Below are positions 35,500 to 44,057 of a stretch of 64,000 nt of DNA, one piece after another. The DNA comes from Lachnospiraceae bacterium. GTDB lineage: Bacteria > Bacillota > Clostridia > Lachnospirales > Anaerotignaceae. A model generated the notes under the pieces. That model was not told the origin of the DNA. It made no database searches and worked only from the letters and a program-made list of their open reading frames with translations. Numbering within the stretch: the first letter of the stretch is position 1; each line of letters opens with the position of its first letter. Location of the stretch: positions 69,477-133,476 of the forward strand of contig JAHZEA010000004.1 of NCBI GenBank assembly GCA_019422065.1. The letters are read 5' to 3'. A program made the position numbers and the translations under genes.

Positions 35500-36573
35500 A
35501 TGGTAAAAAAGTTTAAAATTGTCGCTTCAGCGGCTTTAGCATTTGTAATGGCCTGCGCAATGGCTGGCTGCTCAAGTTCTTCTGGTGAATCTTCTGCCTC
35601 GGCTTCAGCATCAGCTTCTGCTTCTGCATCTGCGTCAGGAGAAACAGCATCAGATGATGTTATTAAAATAGGTATTATACAGCTTTTGGAGCATGACGCT
35701 CTTGACTCTGCAAGAGAAGGCTTTATACAGACATTAAAGGACAACGGTTATATCGATGGTGAAAATATTATAATCGATTATCAGAACGCACAGAATGACC
35801 AGTCTAATCTTAAGACTATCAGCCAGAGATTTGTTCAAGAAGAAGACGACCTTATTTTGGCTATAGCTACAGGCGCAGCTCAGTCAGTTGCAGCTGAAAC
35901 AAGTGAAATTCCTATTCTTGGTACAGCAATTACCGATTATGAGGCAGCTCAGCTTGTAGAAAGCAATGATGCTCCTGGCGGAAATGTTTCTGGTACAACA
36001 GACCTTAATCCTGTTGATAAACAGCTTGACCTTCTTAAAGAAATGCTTCCAGAGGCTAGAACACTTGGTATTCTTTATAACTCAAGTGAAGTAAATTCTG
36101 AAATTCAGGCTCAAATGGCTGAAGAAGCAGCAGAGGCTCTTGGCCTTGAGTGCAAAACAGCTACAGTTACAAATACAAACGATATTGCTCAGGTTATGGA
36201 GTCTATAGCGGCAGATGTTGACGCTATATATATCCCTACAGACAATACATTTGCTTCAGCTATGGCTACAGTTGCAAAAGTTGCTGAGCAGTATGGTCTT
36301 CCTACTATATGCGGTGAAAGCGGAATGGTTCAAAACGGCGGACTTGCTACAGTGGGTATTGATTACTATAAACTTGGCTGCCAGACAGGTGAAATGGCTG
36401 TACGTATTTTAAAAGACGGTGCTAATGTGGCTGAAATGCCTATAGAGGGTCTTGAAGATGCTAATGTATGCATTAACCTTGACGAGGCAGCTGCTATAGG
36501 TTATGAATTCCCACAGTCTGTAATTGACAAGGCAAACATTACAATTAAAGACGGGGAAGTAATTGAAAACTGA
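35500..36573 (+). CDS. ABC transporter substrate-binding lipoprotein, TrpX-like
   Basis: Lipoprotein receptor of the ABC_sub_bind family (TrpX-like), predicted for tryptophan, tyrosine or related compounds. Signal peptide with lipobox MAGC, then a striking Ser-Ala repeat linker (seven SA units in a row). The mature domain contains IKIGIIQLLEHDALDSAREG and IYIPTDNTFASAMATVAKVA. First of three genes. GAGGGGAG favours ATG 35500 over an earlier in-frame start at 35482. Confidence 0.88.
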   Translation: MVKKFKIVASAALAFVMACAMAGCSSSSGESSASASASASASASASGETASDDVIKIGIIQLLEHDALDSAREGFIQTLKDNGYIDGENIIIDYQNAQNDQSNLKTISQRFVQEEDDLILAIATGAAQSVAAETSEIPILGTAITDYEAAQLVESNDAPGGNVSGTTDLNPVDKQLDLLKEMLPEARTLGILYNSSEVNSEIQAQMAEEAAEALGLECKTATVTNTNDIAQVMESIAADVDAIYIPTDNTFASAMATVAKVAEQYGLPTICGESGMVQNGGLATVGIDYYKLGCQTGEMAVRILKDGANVAEMPIEGLEDANVCINLDEAAAIGYEFPQSVIDKANITIKDGEVIEN

Positions 36574-36667
36574 TATTAAATAATGTAGTGTTAGACTTAT
36601 AGCCGGACTGTAAAAGTTCGGCATAAGTTATATTTAAAAGTATTAATAGTGAATGGGTGAATAGCAA

Positions 36668-37588
36668 ATGCGTTTAAGTGTATTAATGGGCGCAGTTTCT
36701 CAGGGCCTTTTGTGGTCTATACTGGCCATAGGAGTATATATTACATATAAAATTCTTGATTACGCTGATTTAACAACAGAAGGAAGTTACCCTTTAGGTG
36801 CGGCAGTTGCGGCACAGATGATATTAAGTGGATTTAATCCTTTTATAGCTACTTTTGTATCAATGATAGCCGGTATGGTAGCAGGCTTTGTTACGGGGTT
36901 TTTAAATACAAAGCTTAAAATACCTTCTCTTTTAAGTGGTATACTTTCTATGACTGGCTTATATTCCATTAACCTTAGAATAATGGGAAAAGCCAACCTT
37001 CCGCTTTTAAAACAGGATACGGTTATATCTATTGTTTCCGATATGGGTGTAGAAACATCAACAGCGGTATTAATAGTAGGTATAATTTCAGTACTTATTG
37101 TAATAGCTATATTGTGGTGGTTCTTTGGCACAGAAAAAGGTTTTGCCATTAGGGCAACTGGCGATAATGCTGATATGATTAGGGCTCTTGGTGTTAATAC
37201 CAATTCTATGGTAATACTTGGCCTTGTAATAAGCAACGGCTTAATAGCTCTTTCAGGCGGTATTATGGCACAGTATAACGGTTATGCCGATGTAGGTATG
37301 GGTACTGGTACAATCGTTATAGGTCTTGCATCAGTTATTATAGGTGAAGTGCTTTTTGGCCATTCATCAATACTCAGAAGCCTTTTTGCCGTTGTTCTCG
37401 GCTCTATACTTTACAGAATTATAATTGCTTTTGTTCTTTCAAAAGGTCTTGTACCTACAGACCTTAAACTGCTTTCGTCAGTGCTTCTGGCTGTATGCCT
37501 TTCACTGCCTCTTATTAAGGAAAAGCTTTATGATTTTGTAGAAAAAATTCATGGCAACAAATCAAAGGAGGGCGAAGTTAATGCTTAA
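36668..37588 (+). CDS. ABC transporter permease, TrpY-like
   Basis: Membrane permease resembling branched-chain amino acid permeases (BPD_transp_2 type): about eight hydrophobic helices in 306 residues, with FAIRATGDNADMIRALGVN as the cytoplasmic coupling loop. It lies between the receptor (94 bp upstream) and the ATPase, whose start overlaps its last 8 bp. Confidence 0.88.
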   Translation: MRLSVLMGAVSQGLLWSILAIGVYITYKILDYADLTTEGSYPLGAAVAAQMILSGFNPFIATFVSMIAGMVAGFVTGFLNTKLKIPSLLSGILSMTGLYSINLRIMGKANLPLLKQDTVISIVSDMGVETSTAVLIVGIISVLIVIAILWWFFGTEKGFAIRATGDNADMIRALGVNTNSMVILGLVISNGLIALSGGIMAQYNGYADVGMGTGTIVIGLASVIIGEVLFGHSSILRSLFAVVLGSILYRIIIAFVLSKGLVPTDLKLLSSVLLAVCLSLPLIKEKLYDFVEKIHGNKSKEGEVNA

Positions 37589-38378
37589 ACTCCAAAATGT
37601 AAGAAAAGTATTTGGAAAAGGCACTGCTAACGAAAAAGTAGCCCTTGACAAAGTAAGCTTTACAATGAATCCGGGAGATTTTATAACTGTTATTGGCGGT
37701 AACGGCGCCGGAAAGTCCACAACACTTAATGCCATTGCCGGATTATTTTTTGTTGATGATGGTTATATTGAAATAGACGGAAACGATGTAACAAAGCTTC
37801 CGGAATATAAAAGAGCAAAATATATAGGCAGAGTATTTCAGGACCCAAGAATGGGTACTGCCACAAATATGAGTATTGAAGAAAACCTTGCTATGGCTTT
37901 AAGACGCGGAAAAGCAAGAGGCCTTCATAAGGGCATAACACGTGAGGAAAAATCTAAATTCAGAGAATACCTTGAAATGCTTGACTTAGGCCTTGAAAAC
38001 CGTATGAGCACTAAAACAGGTCTTCTTTCAGGCGGTCAAAGACAGGCTATAACACTTCTTATGGCTACTATGACTAAGCCTCAGCTTTTGCTCCTTGATG
38101 AGCATACAGCGGCTCTTGACCCTAAAACAGCTAAAAAAGTGCTTGAGCTTACAGAAAAAATAATAGCAGAAGATAAACTTACAGCTCTTATGGTTACACA
38201 CAATATGCGAGATGCTATTAAGCTTGGAAACAGGCTTATGATGATGCATAAAGGCAATGTGCTTATTGATGTTTGTGAGGAAGACAAAAAGTATTTGCAG
38301 GTGGCTGACTTACTTAAAATGTTTGAAAAAGCCAGCGGCGGACAAAATGTCGATAACGATAGAATGCTGCTTAGTTAA
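37581..38378 (+). CDS. ABC transporter ATP-binding protein, TrpZ-like
   Basis: ATPase of the same importer. Walker A is GGNGAGKSTT (about residues 37-46), the Q-loop is RVFQDPRMGT, the signature is LLSGGQRQA, Walker B is LLLLDEH, and the switch His is in VTHNMRDA. The Walker B motif ends in DEH rather than the usual DEP, as is common in this group. AAAGGAGGG inside the permease gene selects ATG 37581, discarding the earlier frame start at 37551. Confidence 0.9.
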   Translation: MLKLQNVRKVFGKGTANEKVALDKVSFTMNPGDFITVIGGNGAGKSTTLNAIAGLFFVDDGYIEIDGNDVTKLPEYKRAKYIGRVFQDPRMGTATNMSIEENLAMALRRGKARGLHKGITREEKSKFREYLEMLDLGLENRMSTKTGLLSGGQRQAITLLMATMTKPQLLLLDEHTAALDPKTAKKVLELTEKIIAEDKLTALMVTHNMRDAIKLGNRLMMMHKGNVLIDVCEEDKKYLQVADLLKMFEKASGGQNVDNDRMLLS

Positions 38379-38382
38379 AATA

Positions 38383-38412
38383 AAACCCGGATATTATTAT
38401 CCGGGTTTTTTA
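38383..38412 (+). terminator. Terminator of the TrpXYZ-type operon
   Basis: Perfect 11-bp stem AAACCCGGATA/TATCCGGGTTT and T-run. Confidence 0.92.
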
Positions 38413-38490
38413 TGAATTTATTTGACCATTGGTGTTTAATGATATATACTCTTTTACGAACGGGATTATTAATATTGAGGAGTGCTTATA

Positions 38491-39849
38491 ATGAAGAATA
38501 TAAATGTTGTTATACTTGCCGCAGGCGAAGGAACAAGAATGAAATCAAAAATGCCTAAGGTGCTTCATGAGGTAATGGGTAAACCAATGATTAAGCGTGT
38601 AATAGATACTGCTTATGAATTAGGTGCTCAAAATATTTGTGTTGTAACAGGCCACAAATCGGAAGAAGTTCAGGAAGCGTTAAAAAATGAAAACGTAACA
38701 TTTGCTGAGCAGGAAAAACAGCTTGGCACAGGCCATGCCGTAATGCAGGCTGAAAAATATATTGAAGATAATGAGGATGTGCTTATTCTTTATGGCGATA
38801 CGCCTTTAATTAAAGCTGAAACACTTCAAAAATTAATAGATTATCATAGAAGTGAGGATAACGGAGTTTCTATTATTTCAGCTGTTGTTGATAATTCAGA
38901 GGGCTACGGCCATATTATAAGAGACAAAAACGGAAATTTCGTTAAAAATGTAGAGTATAAAGACGCAACAGAAGAAGAAAAGCTTGTAAAGGAAATAAAT
39001 TCCGGTATTTACTGCTTCAAAGGCTCAAGTCTTAAAAAAGCTCTTAAGCTTATTACAAACGATAATGTTCAGGGAGAATACTACCTTCCTGATACACTTG
39101 AAATTATACTGAAAAATGGCGAGAAGGTTAATGCTCTTTCTATAGGCGATGTTACAGAATTTTTTGGTGTTAATAACCGTATTCAGCTTGCAGAAGCAAA
39201 TAAGATTATGCAGAAAAGAATTAACGAAAGACACATGCTTAACGGCGTAACTATTATTTCGCCGGAAGACACATATATTTCAGATGGTGTAGAAATAGGC
39301 TGTGACACAATAATTTATCCGGGCTGTGTGCTTGAAGGCAAAACTGTTATAGGTGAAGACTGCAAAGTTGGACCGGATACAAGGCTTACAGACATGAAAT
39401 TAAGCGATAATGTTACAATTCAGTATACAGTTGCTATGGAAAGCGAAGTAGGCAGTGGTACAAAGGTAGGTCCTTTTGCTTATATCAGACCAAATTCAAA
39501 AATAGGTGAAAATATAAAAATAGGTGACTTTGTTGAGGTTAAAAATTCAGTAATAGGCAATGGCACAAAGGTTTCACACCTTACTTATATAGGTGATTCA
39601 GATGTTGGCGAAAGAATTAATTTCGGCTGCGGTACAGTAACAGTAAATTACGATGGACACAAAAAATTCAGAACAACAATAGAAGATGATGTATTCATTG
39701 GCTGCAATGCTAACCTTGTAGCGCCTGTAACACTGAAAAAAGGCTCTTATGTTGCTGCCGGCTCTACAATTACAAAAGATGTGCCTGAAAAAGCCCTTGC
39801 TGTTGCAAGAAATCGTCAGCAAAATATAGAAGGTTGGACTAAAAAATAA
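38491..39849 (+). CDS. glmU: Bifunctional GlcNAc-1-phosphate uridyltransferase / glucosamine-1-phosphate acetyltransferase
   Basis: Makes UDP-N-acetylglucosamine for peptidoglycan. The N-terminal uridyltransferase begins LAAGEGTRMKSKMPKVLHE; EKQLGTGHAVMQAE and LYGDTPLIKAETL are substrate loops. From about residue 250 a left-handed beta-helix of hexapeptide repeats carries the acetyltransferase, ending NLVAPVTLKKGSYVAAGSTI. Length of 453 residues is standard. TGAGGAG selects ATG 38491. It is followed by prs, a common Firmicutes pairing. Confidence 0.97.
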   Translation: MKNINVVILAAGEGTRMKSKMPKVLHEVMGKPMIKRVIDTAYELGAQNICVVTGHKSEEVQEALKNENVTFAEQEKQLGTGHAVMQAEKYIEDNEDVLILYGDTPLIKAETLQKLIDYHRSEDNGVSIISAVVDNSEGYGHIIRDKNGNFVKNVEYKDATEEEKLVKEINSGIYCFKGSSLKKALKLITNDNVQGEYYLPDTLEIILKNGEKVNALSIGDVTEFFGVNNRIQLAEANKIMQKRINERHMLNGVTIISPEDTYISDGVEIGCDTIIYPGCVLEGKTVIGEDCKVGPDTRLTDMKLSDNVTIQYTVAMESEVGSGTKVGPFAYIRPNSKIGENIKIGDFVEVKNSVIGNGTKVSHLTYIGDSDVGERINFGCGTVTVNYDGHKKFRTTIEDDVFIGCNANLVAPVTLKKGSYVAAGSTITKDVPEKALAVARNRQQNIEGWTKK

Positions 39850-39945
39850 AATTTTTGTCAAATAGTATTGAATTTTGTCCTTTCGAGGTGTAACATAATC
39901 ATGTATGTGGTTAATTATTGAATGTTTGTAGGGAGGATAACTTTA

Positions 39946-40905
39946 ATGATGTATTCAGGCAGAAGCAATATAAAAATCTTTTCTTGCAATGCCAACAGAG
40001 AATTGGCCGAAGAAATGGCTCAGTGTCTTGGTCTTAAACTTGGTCAGGCAGAGGTAAGTCATTTCAGCGATGGCGAGATTTCTGTTAAAATTGATGAAAC
40101 TATCAGAGGCGCAGATGTTTATATTGTGCAGTCAACGTCGTATCCTGTAAACGACAACCTTATGGAGCTTCTTATAATGATTGACGCCATGAAGAGAGCT
40201 TCGGCAGGAAGAATTACAGCAGTTATGCCATATTACGGCTATGCGCGTCAGGACAGAAAAGCAAGAGCAAGAGATCCAATCAGTGCTAAGCTTGTAGCTA
40301 ATATCCTTACTGTTGCAGGAGCGGACAGAGTTCTTACAATGGACCTTCACTGTGCTCAGATACAGGGATTCTTTGATATTCCAGTAGACCACCTTGTAGG
40401 TGCGCCGCTTCTTACAAACTATTATCATGATAAATATGGCGAAGCCATAAATGAGTTTGTAGCAGTATCTCCTGACCTTGGCAGTGTAGGCAGAACAAGA
40501 AGCTTTGCAACAAGGCTTGAGATTCCTTTGGCTATTATTGATAAAAGAAGACCAAAGGCAAATGTAAGCGAGATTATGAACATTATAGGTAATGTTGAAG
40601 GCAAGAGAGTAATACTTGTTGATGACATGATTGATACAGCCGGCACTATTACAAATGCCGCTAATGCCCTTAAAGAGAGAGGCGCTATAGAGGTAGACGC
40701 ATGCTGTACACACGCTGTTCTTTCTGGCCCAGCTATAGAGAGAATAGAAAAGTCAGCTATAAGCGAGCTTCTTGTGCTTAACACAATTAAGCTTCCGCCA
40801 GAAAAAGCTATATCTAAAATTAAAGTGCTTTCTGTTGCTAAAATATTTGCAGAAGCTATCAACCGTATACATGAAGGTATGTCGGTATCAAAATTATTTG
40901 AATAA
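39946..40905 (+). CDS. prs: Ribose-phosphate pyrophosphokinase
   Basis: Makes PRPP from ribose 5-phosphate and ATP for nucleotide, His and Trp synthesis. IKIFSCNANRELAEEMAQ is the N-terminal block, DLHCAQIQGFFDIPVDHL the divalent-metal region, and VILVDDMIDTAGTITNAA the PRPP loop. About 320 residues. AGGGAGG at 39930 serves ATG 39946 (or the adjacent 39949). It follows glmU by 96 bp without an intervening terminator. Confidence 0.97.
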   Translation: MMYSGRSNIKIFSCNANRELAEEMAQCLGLKLGQAEVSHFSDGEISVKIDETIRGADVYIVQSTSYPVNDNLMELLIMIDAMKRASAGRITAVMPYYGYARQDRKARARDPISAKLVANILTVAGADRVLTMDLHCAQIQGFFDIPVDHLVGAPLLTNYYHDKYGEAINEFVAVSPDLGSVGRTRSFATRLEIPLAIIDKRRPKANVSEIMNIIGNVEGKRVILVDDMIDTAGTITNAANALKERGAIEVDACCTHAVLSGPAIERIEKSAISELLVLNTIKLPPEKAISKIKVLSVAKIFAEAINRIHEGMSVSKLFE

Positions 40906-40912
40906 TGACTTA

Positions 40913-40947
40913 AAAAAGACTGGTTTTTTATCGCCAGTCTTTTTTTA
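40913..40947 (+). terminator. Terminator of glmU-prs
   Basis: AAAAGACTGG pairs with CCAGTCTTTT (10 bp) and a T-run follows. Confidence 0.92.
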
Positions 40948-41319
40948 TGCTCTTTAAACAGTTATGAAATTAATTTGCTGTTTTACACTAATTTGTTAAT
41001 ATAGCGATATAAATTTATCAAAAATAATAACCAAAAAAATTATAATAATGGTATAACGGCCTAACCGCAAAGGGTCTAAAATTAAGGTTTTTTTCAGATT
41101 TTTAGCCGCATTCATGCACAATATACAAAATACGCAGTAAATATTGTCAAAAAATTCACAGTTGATTTTACAGTTTAAGTTTGATACAATATTAACAAAT
41201 GTTGGAACGTACATTAATTTTAGCTGTATTTTTTTAAAATCTGTACGTGGTTTTGTATTAATTTTAAATTTCTGGCTAATAATTATAGCGGAGCGTATTT
41301 TAAGGAGAGGATAAAAAGT
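40948..41319. other. Intergenic region upstream of D-lactate dehydrogenase
   Basis: About 370 bp. Besides the promoter/Rex candidate it has a hairpin at 41207-41248 (ACGTACA pairing with TGTACGT, with more AT pairs inside) in the presumed 5' leader of the mRNA. I see no known riboswitch. Confidence 0.45.
41162..41198 (+). promoter_or_regulatory. D-LDH promoter with candidate Rex operator
   Basis: TTGATT (41162) and TACAAT (41185) with a 17-bp spacer form a promoter. Overlapping the -10 box, 41181-41198 has two inverted heptamers with a 4-bp spacer, TTGATAC and TTAACAA. The right half is a perfect match and the left a 5/7 match to the clostridial Rex consensus TTGTTAA-N4-TTAACAA. Confidence 0.5.
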
Positions 41320-42300
41320 ATGAAAATCGCATTTTTTGATACTAAGGATTATGACAGAATATGGTTTGAAAAGTTAGCACCTGAATATGGATACGAATTT
41401 ATTTTTTATGATACAAGATGCACGGAAGATACAGCTATTCTTGCAAGCGGCTGCGACGCGGTATGTGTTTTTGTTAACTGCGTTTTAAACAAAAAAGCAA
41501 TAGATAAATTATACGAATTAGGAATTAAAGCAATTCTTTTAAGATGTGCAGGTTACGACAATGTAGACCTTGATGCATGCAAAGGCCGTATACCTGTTTT
41601 AAGAGTTCCAAGTTATTCACCAACTGCTGTTGCTGAATATGCTGCTGCTTTATTCCTTACTCTTAACAGAAAAATTCACAAGGCTTATACAAGAACAAGA
41701 GAGTTTAATTTCAAAATATCAGGCCTTATGGGCGTTACTTTAAGAGGTAAAACAGCTGGTGTTATTGGAACAGGTAAAATAGGTAAAATTATGATTGAAA
41801 TTCTTAAAGGATTTGGCATGAATATTTTAGCCTATGACCTTTTCCCAGACACAAGCCTTGATGTAGAGTACACAACTATAGATGACCTTCTTAAACGCAG
41901 TGATGTAATAACACTTCATTGTCCGCTTACAGATGATTCTAAATATATTATTAACAAAAACAGTATTTCAAAAATGAAAGACGGCGTTATACTTGTAAAT
42001 ACATCAAGAGGAGCTCTTGTTGATACATCCGCACTTATAGACGGACTTAGAGCAAATAAGTTCAGAGGTGTAGCTCTTGACGTTTATGAAGAAGAAGACG
42101 AGTATTTCTTTGAAGACCGCTCAGGCGAGATTATAAACGATGATGAGCTTATTAAGCTTATGTCATTCCCTAATGTGCTTATAACAAGCCATCAGGCATT
42201 CTTTACTGAAGAATCACTTGAGGCTATTGCTACAGTAACATGTGAAAACCTTAAGAGTGTTATGGAAGGCAGAGAGCTTGAAAACGAGGTAACACGCTGA
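41320..42300 (+). CDS. ldhA: D-lactate dehydrogenase (D-2-hydroxyacid dehydrogenase family)
   Basis: NADH-dependent reduction of pyruvate to D-lactate, which regenerates NAD in fermentation. The NAD loop is GVIGTGKIGKIMIEILKGFG (about residues 147-166). The active-site Arg is in NTSRGALVDT, the Glu in DVYEEEDEY and the His in ITSHQAFFTEES. At 326 residues with FFEDRSG before the third motif it fits D-LDH better than other 2-hydroxyacid dehydrogenases. AAGGAGAGG precedes the ATG. Single gene with strong terminator. Confidence 0.88.
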   Translation: MKIAFFDTKDYDRIWFEKLAPEYGYEFIFYDTRCTEDTAILASGCDAVCVFVNCVLNKKAIDKLYELGIKAILLRCAGYDNVDLDACKGRIPVLRVPSYSPTAVAEYAAALFLTLNRKIHKAYTRTREFNFKISGLMGVTLRGKTAGVIGTGKIGKIMIEILKGFGMNILAYDLFPDTSLDVEYTTIDDLLKRSDVITLHCPLTDDSKYIINKNSISKMKDGVILVNTSRGALVDTSALIDGLRANKFRGVALDVYEEEDEYFFEDRSGEIINDDELIKLMSFPNVLITSHQAFFTEESLEAIATVTCENLKSVMEGRELENEVTR

Positions 42301-42362
42301 TAAACTAAAAAATAAATATAATTTGAATTTTTTCTATTAAAAATTTATTAAATATTTATATT

Positions 42363-42398
42363 AAAAACCGAATCTATCCACAGATTCGGTTTTTTTAG
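42363..42398 (+). terminator. Terminator after the D-LDH gene
   Basis: Perfect 13-bp stem AAAAACCGAATCT/AGATTCGGTTTTT and T-run. Confidence 0.93.
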
Positions 42399-42475
42399 TA
42401 TACTTTTGATGTAAAATATTGTAAAATTATATCATAAATAATTTTCTATTATTTTATAACAAGGGGTTATGGGGA

Positions 42476-43354
42476 ATGAGGAAGTATCAGGCATTTTTAA
42501 AAGTTGTAGAGTGCGGCAGTTTTACAGGGGCTGCGGATGAGCTTAATTATACACAATCGGCTGTAAGTCAGATGATAATATCACTTGAAAAAGAACTTAA
42601 TACAACTTTGTTTATTCGTTCTAAATATGGTTTACAGCTTACATACGAAGGCGAGCAAATGCTGCCGTTTATTGTAGAGTTGGTGGATTCTTATAAAAAT
42701 ATGAATGAGAAAGCACAGGCGCTTAATGGCCTTCAGACGGGAATAATAAGAATAGCAACATTCGGTACATTCGCTTCAGCTGTTCTGCCTTTGGTTCTTA
42801 AAAAATTCAGTAACGATTATCCGAATATTATACTTGAAACACGCCAAGGACATTATCGCGAGATAGAGCATTGGGTAAGTAAGGATATGGTAGATTTTGG
42901 CATTACAAATACCAATGATATAAAGAATTTCCAGTCCATGCCGCTTTTCTTAGACCCGTTTTTTGTTGTTACATCTAAAAATCATAGACTAAGCAACGCT
43001 GAATTCCTCAAACCTGAGCAAATTAAAGAGGAACCATTTGTATCTCTTGATGAAGATAGAGATATGGAGTTTTTAAATGTACTGCGTTCTATGAATGTAG
43101 ATTTGAATGTAATATGCCGTTTAGCAGATTATAACAGTGTTCAAGCAATGGTTGAAAATGAATTAGGTATATCAATTGTGCCTAAATTAGCGTCTATAGC
43201 CGGAAGGTTTAATGTGCAGAAAATACGCCTTAACCCTACAATTTCAAGAGAAATAGGTCTTATTTATAAAAATAAGAACCAGCTTTCAACACCAAGCCAG
43301 ATATTTATTAATTATCTTGTAGAGCATACTAAAAACTACTCTTTAGATATATAA
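42476..43354 (+). CDS. LysR family transcriptional regulator
   Basis: N-terminal winged helix-turn-helix (FLKVVECGSFTGAADELNYT, QSAVSQMIISLEKEL), linker helix and a periplasmic-binding-like effector domain from about residue 88 (IIRIATFGTFASAVLPLVL). 292 residues, standard. LysR proteins often control a divergent neighbour, but both flanking genes run the same way, so the target is unclear. The start follows AAGGGGTTATGGGGA. Confidence 0.92.
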   Translation: MRKYQAFLKVVECGSFTGAADELNYTQSAVSQMIISLEKELNTTLFIRSKYGLQLTYEGEQMLPFIVELVDSYKNMNEKAQALNGLQTGIIRIATFGTFASAVLPLVLKKFSNDYPNIILETRQGHYREIEHWVSKDMVDFGITNTNDIKNFQSMPLFLDPFFVVTSKNHRLSNAEFLKPEQIKEEPFVSLDEDRDMEFLNVLRSMNVDLNVICRLADYNSVQAMVENELGISIVPKLASIAGRFNVQKIRLNPTISREIGLIYKNKNQLSTPSQIFINYLVEHTKNYSLDI

Positions 43355-43411
43355 TATTTTTATGGACAAAGAGTATTTTTTGGATTAAAATTGAATAAAA
43401 TTATTACAAAT

Positions 43412-43440
43412 GCCCTAAGTTAAATCTTAGGGCTTATTGC
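43412..43440 (+). terminator. Terminator-like hairpin before pth
   Basis: Perfect 8-bp stem GCCCTAAG/CTTAGGGC with a short T-containing tail between the LysR gene and pth. Confidence 0.6.
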
Positions 43441-43463
43441 TGTTTGTTTGGAGGAAATTAAAT

Positions 43464-44057
43464 ATGAAACTTATTGCCGGTCTCGGTAATCCGGGAAAAG
43501 AATACAGCGGTACGCGGCATAATATAGGCTTTGCCGTAATAGACGCTTTAAGCGATAAATACAATATTGACGTAAGCAAAGTAAAATTCAATGGTTTAAT
43601 AGGCGAAGGCAGGATAGGCAGTGAAAAAGTATTGCTGTTAAAACCTCTTACTTATATGAATTTAAGTGGTGAAAGCATTAGGGCTGCCAGTGATTTTTAT
43701 AAGCTTGCATTGGAAGATATTATAATAATTTACGATGACATAAGCTTGCCTGTAGGCGGACTTAGAATACGTGAAAAAGGCAGCGCCGGCGGGCATAACG
43801 GCATTAAAAGCATAATTGCCCATTTAAAGACAGATGAGTTTACACGTATTAAAATAGGCGTAGGGGATAAGCCTAAAGGCGGAGATTTGGTAAATCATGT
43901 TCTTGGGCATTTTTCAAAGGAGGATAGTGTTTTAATTGATGATGCGGTAAAAAGAGGTGCCGATGCCGCAGCTGCTATTGTACTAAAAGGCGCTAAAGAA
44001 GCAATGAACGAGTATAACTTTATTCCTAAAAAAGAAAAGGATAAGGAAGTGCGGTAA
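43464..44057 (+). CDS. pth: Peptidyl-tRNA hydrolase
   Basis: Releases tRNA from peptidyl-tRNA that drops off ribosomes. IAGLGNPGKEYSGTRHNIGF contains the catalytic His. KPLTYMNLSGESI and IIYDDISLPVGGLRIREKGS are the substrate motifs, as is GGHNGIKSII. About 197 residues. GGAGG at 43450 selects ATG 43464 over an earlier frame start. Its stop overlaps the mfd start (TAATG), so the two are translationally coupled. Confidence 0.97.
   Translation: MKLIAGLGNPGKEYSGTRHNIGFAVIDALSDKYNIDVSKVKFNGLIGEGRIGSEKVLLLKPLTYMNLSGESIRAASDFYKLALEDIIIIYDDISLPVGGLRIREKGSAGGHNGIKSIIAHLKTDEFTRIKIGVGDKPKGGDLVNHVLGHFSKEDSVLIDDAVKRGADAAAAIVLKGAKEAMNEYNFIPKKEKDKEVR

Noticed and set aside
36787..37236. 149-codon leftward frame inside the TrpY-like permease gene
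   Set aside because: Ile/Thr-rich mirror of a membrane protein on the other strand; no start signal.
40132..40713. 193-codon leftward frame inside prs
   Set aside because: Antisense shadow of a well-identified gene; odd composition rich in Cys, Ser and Tyr and no ribosome binding site.
41056..41080. Short resemblance to the 3' part of 16S rRNA (GCCTAACCGCAAAGGG)
   Set aside because: Only about 14 bases match what I recall; the flanks show no rRNA sequence. Treated as chance.
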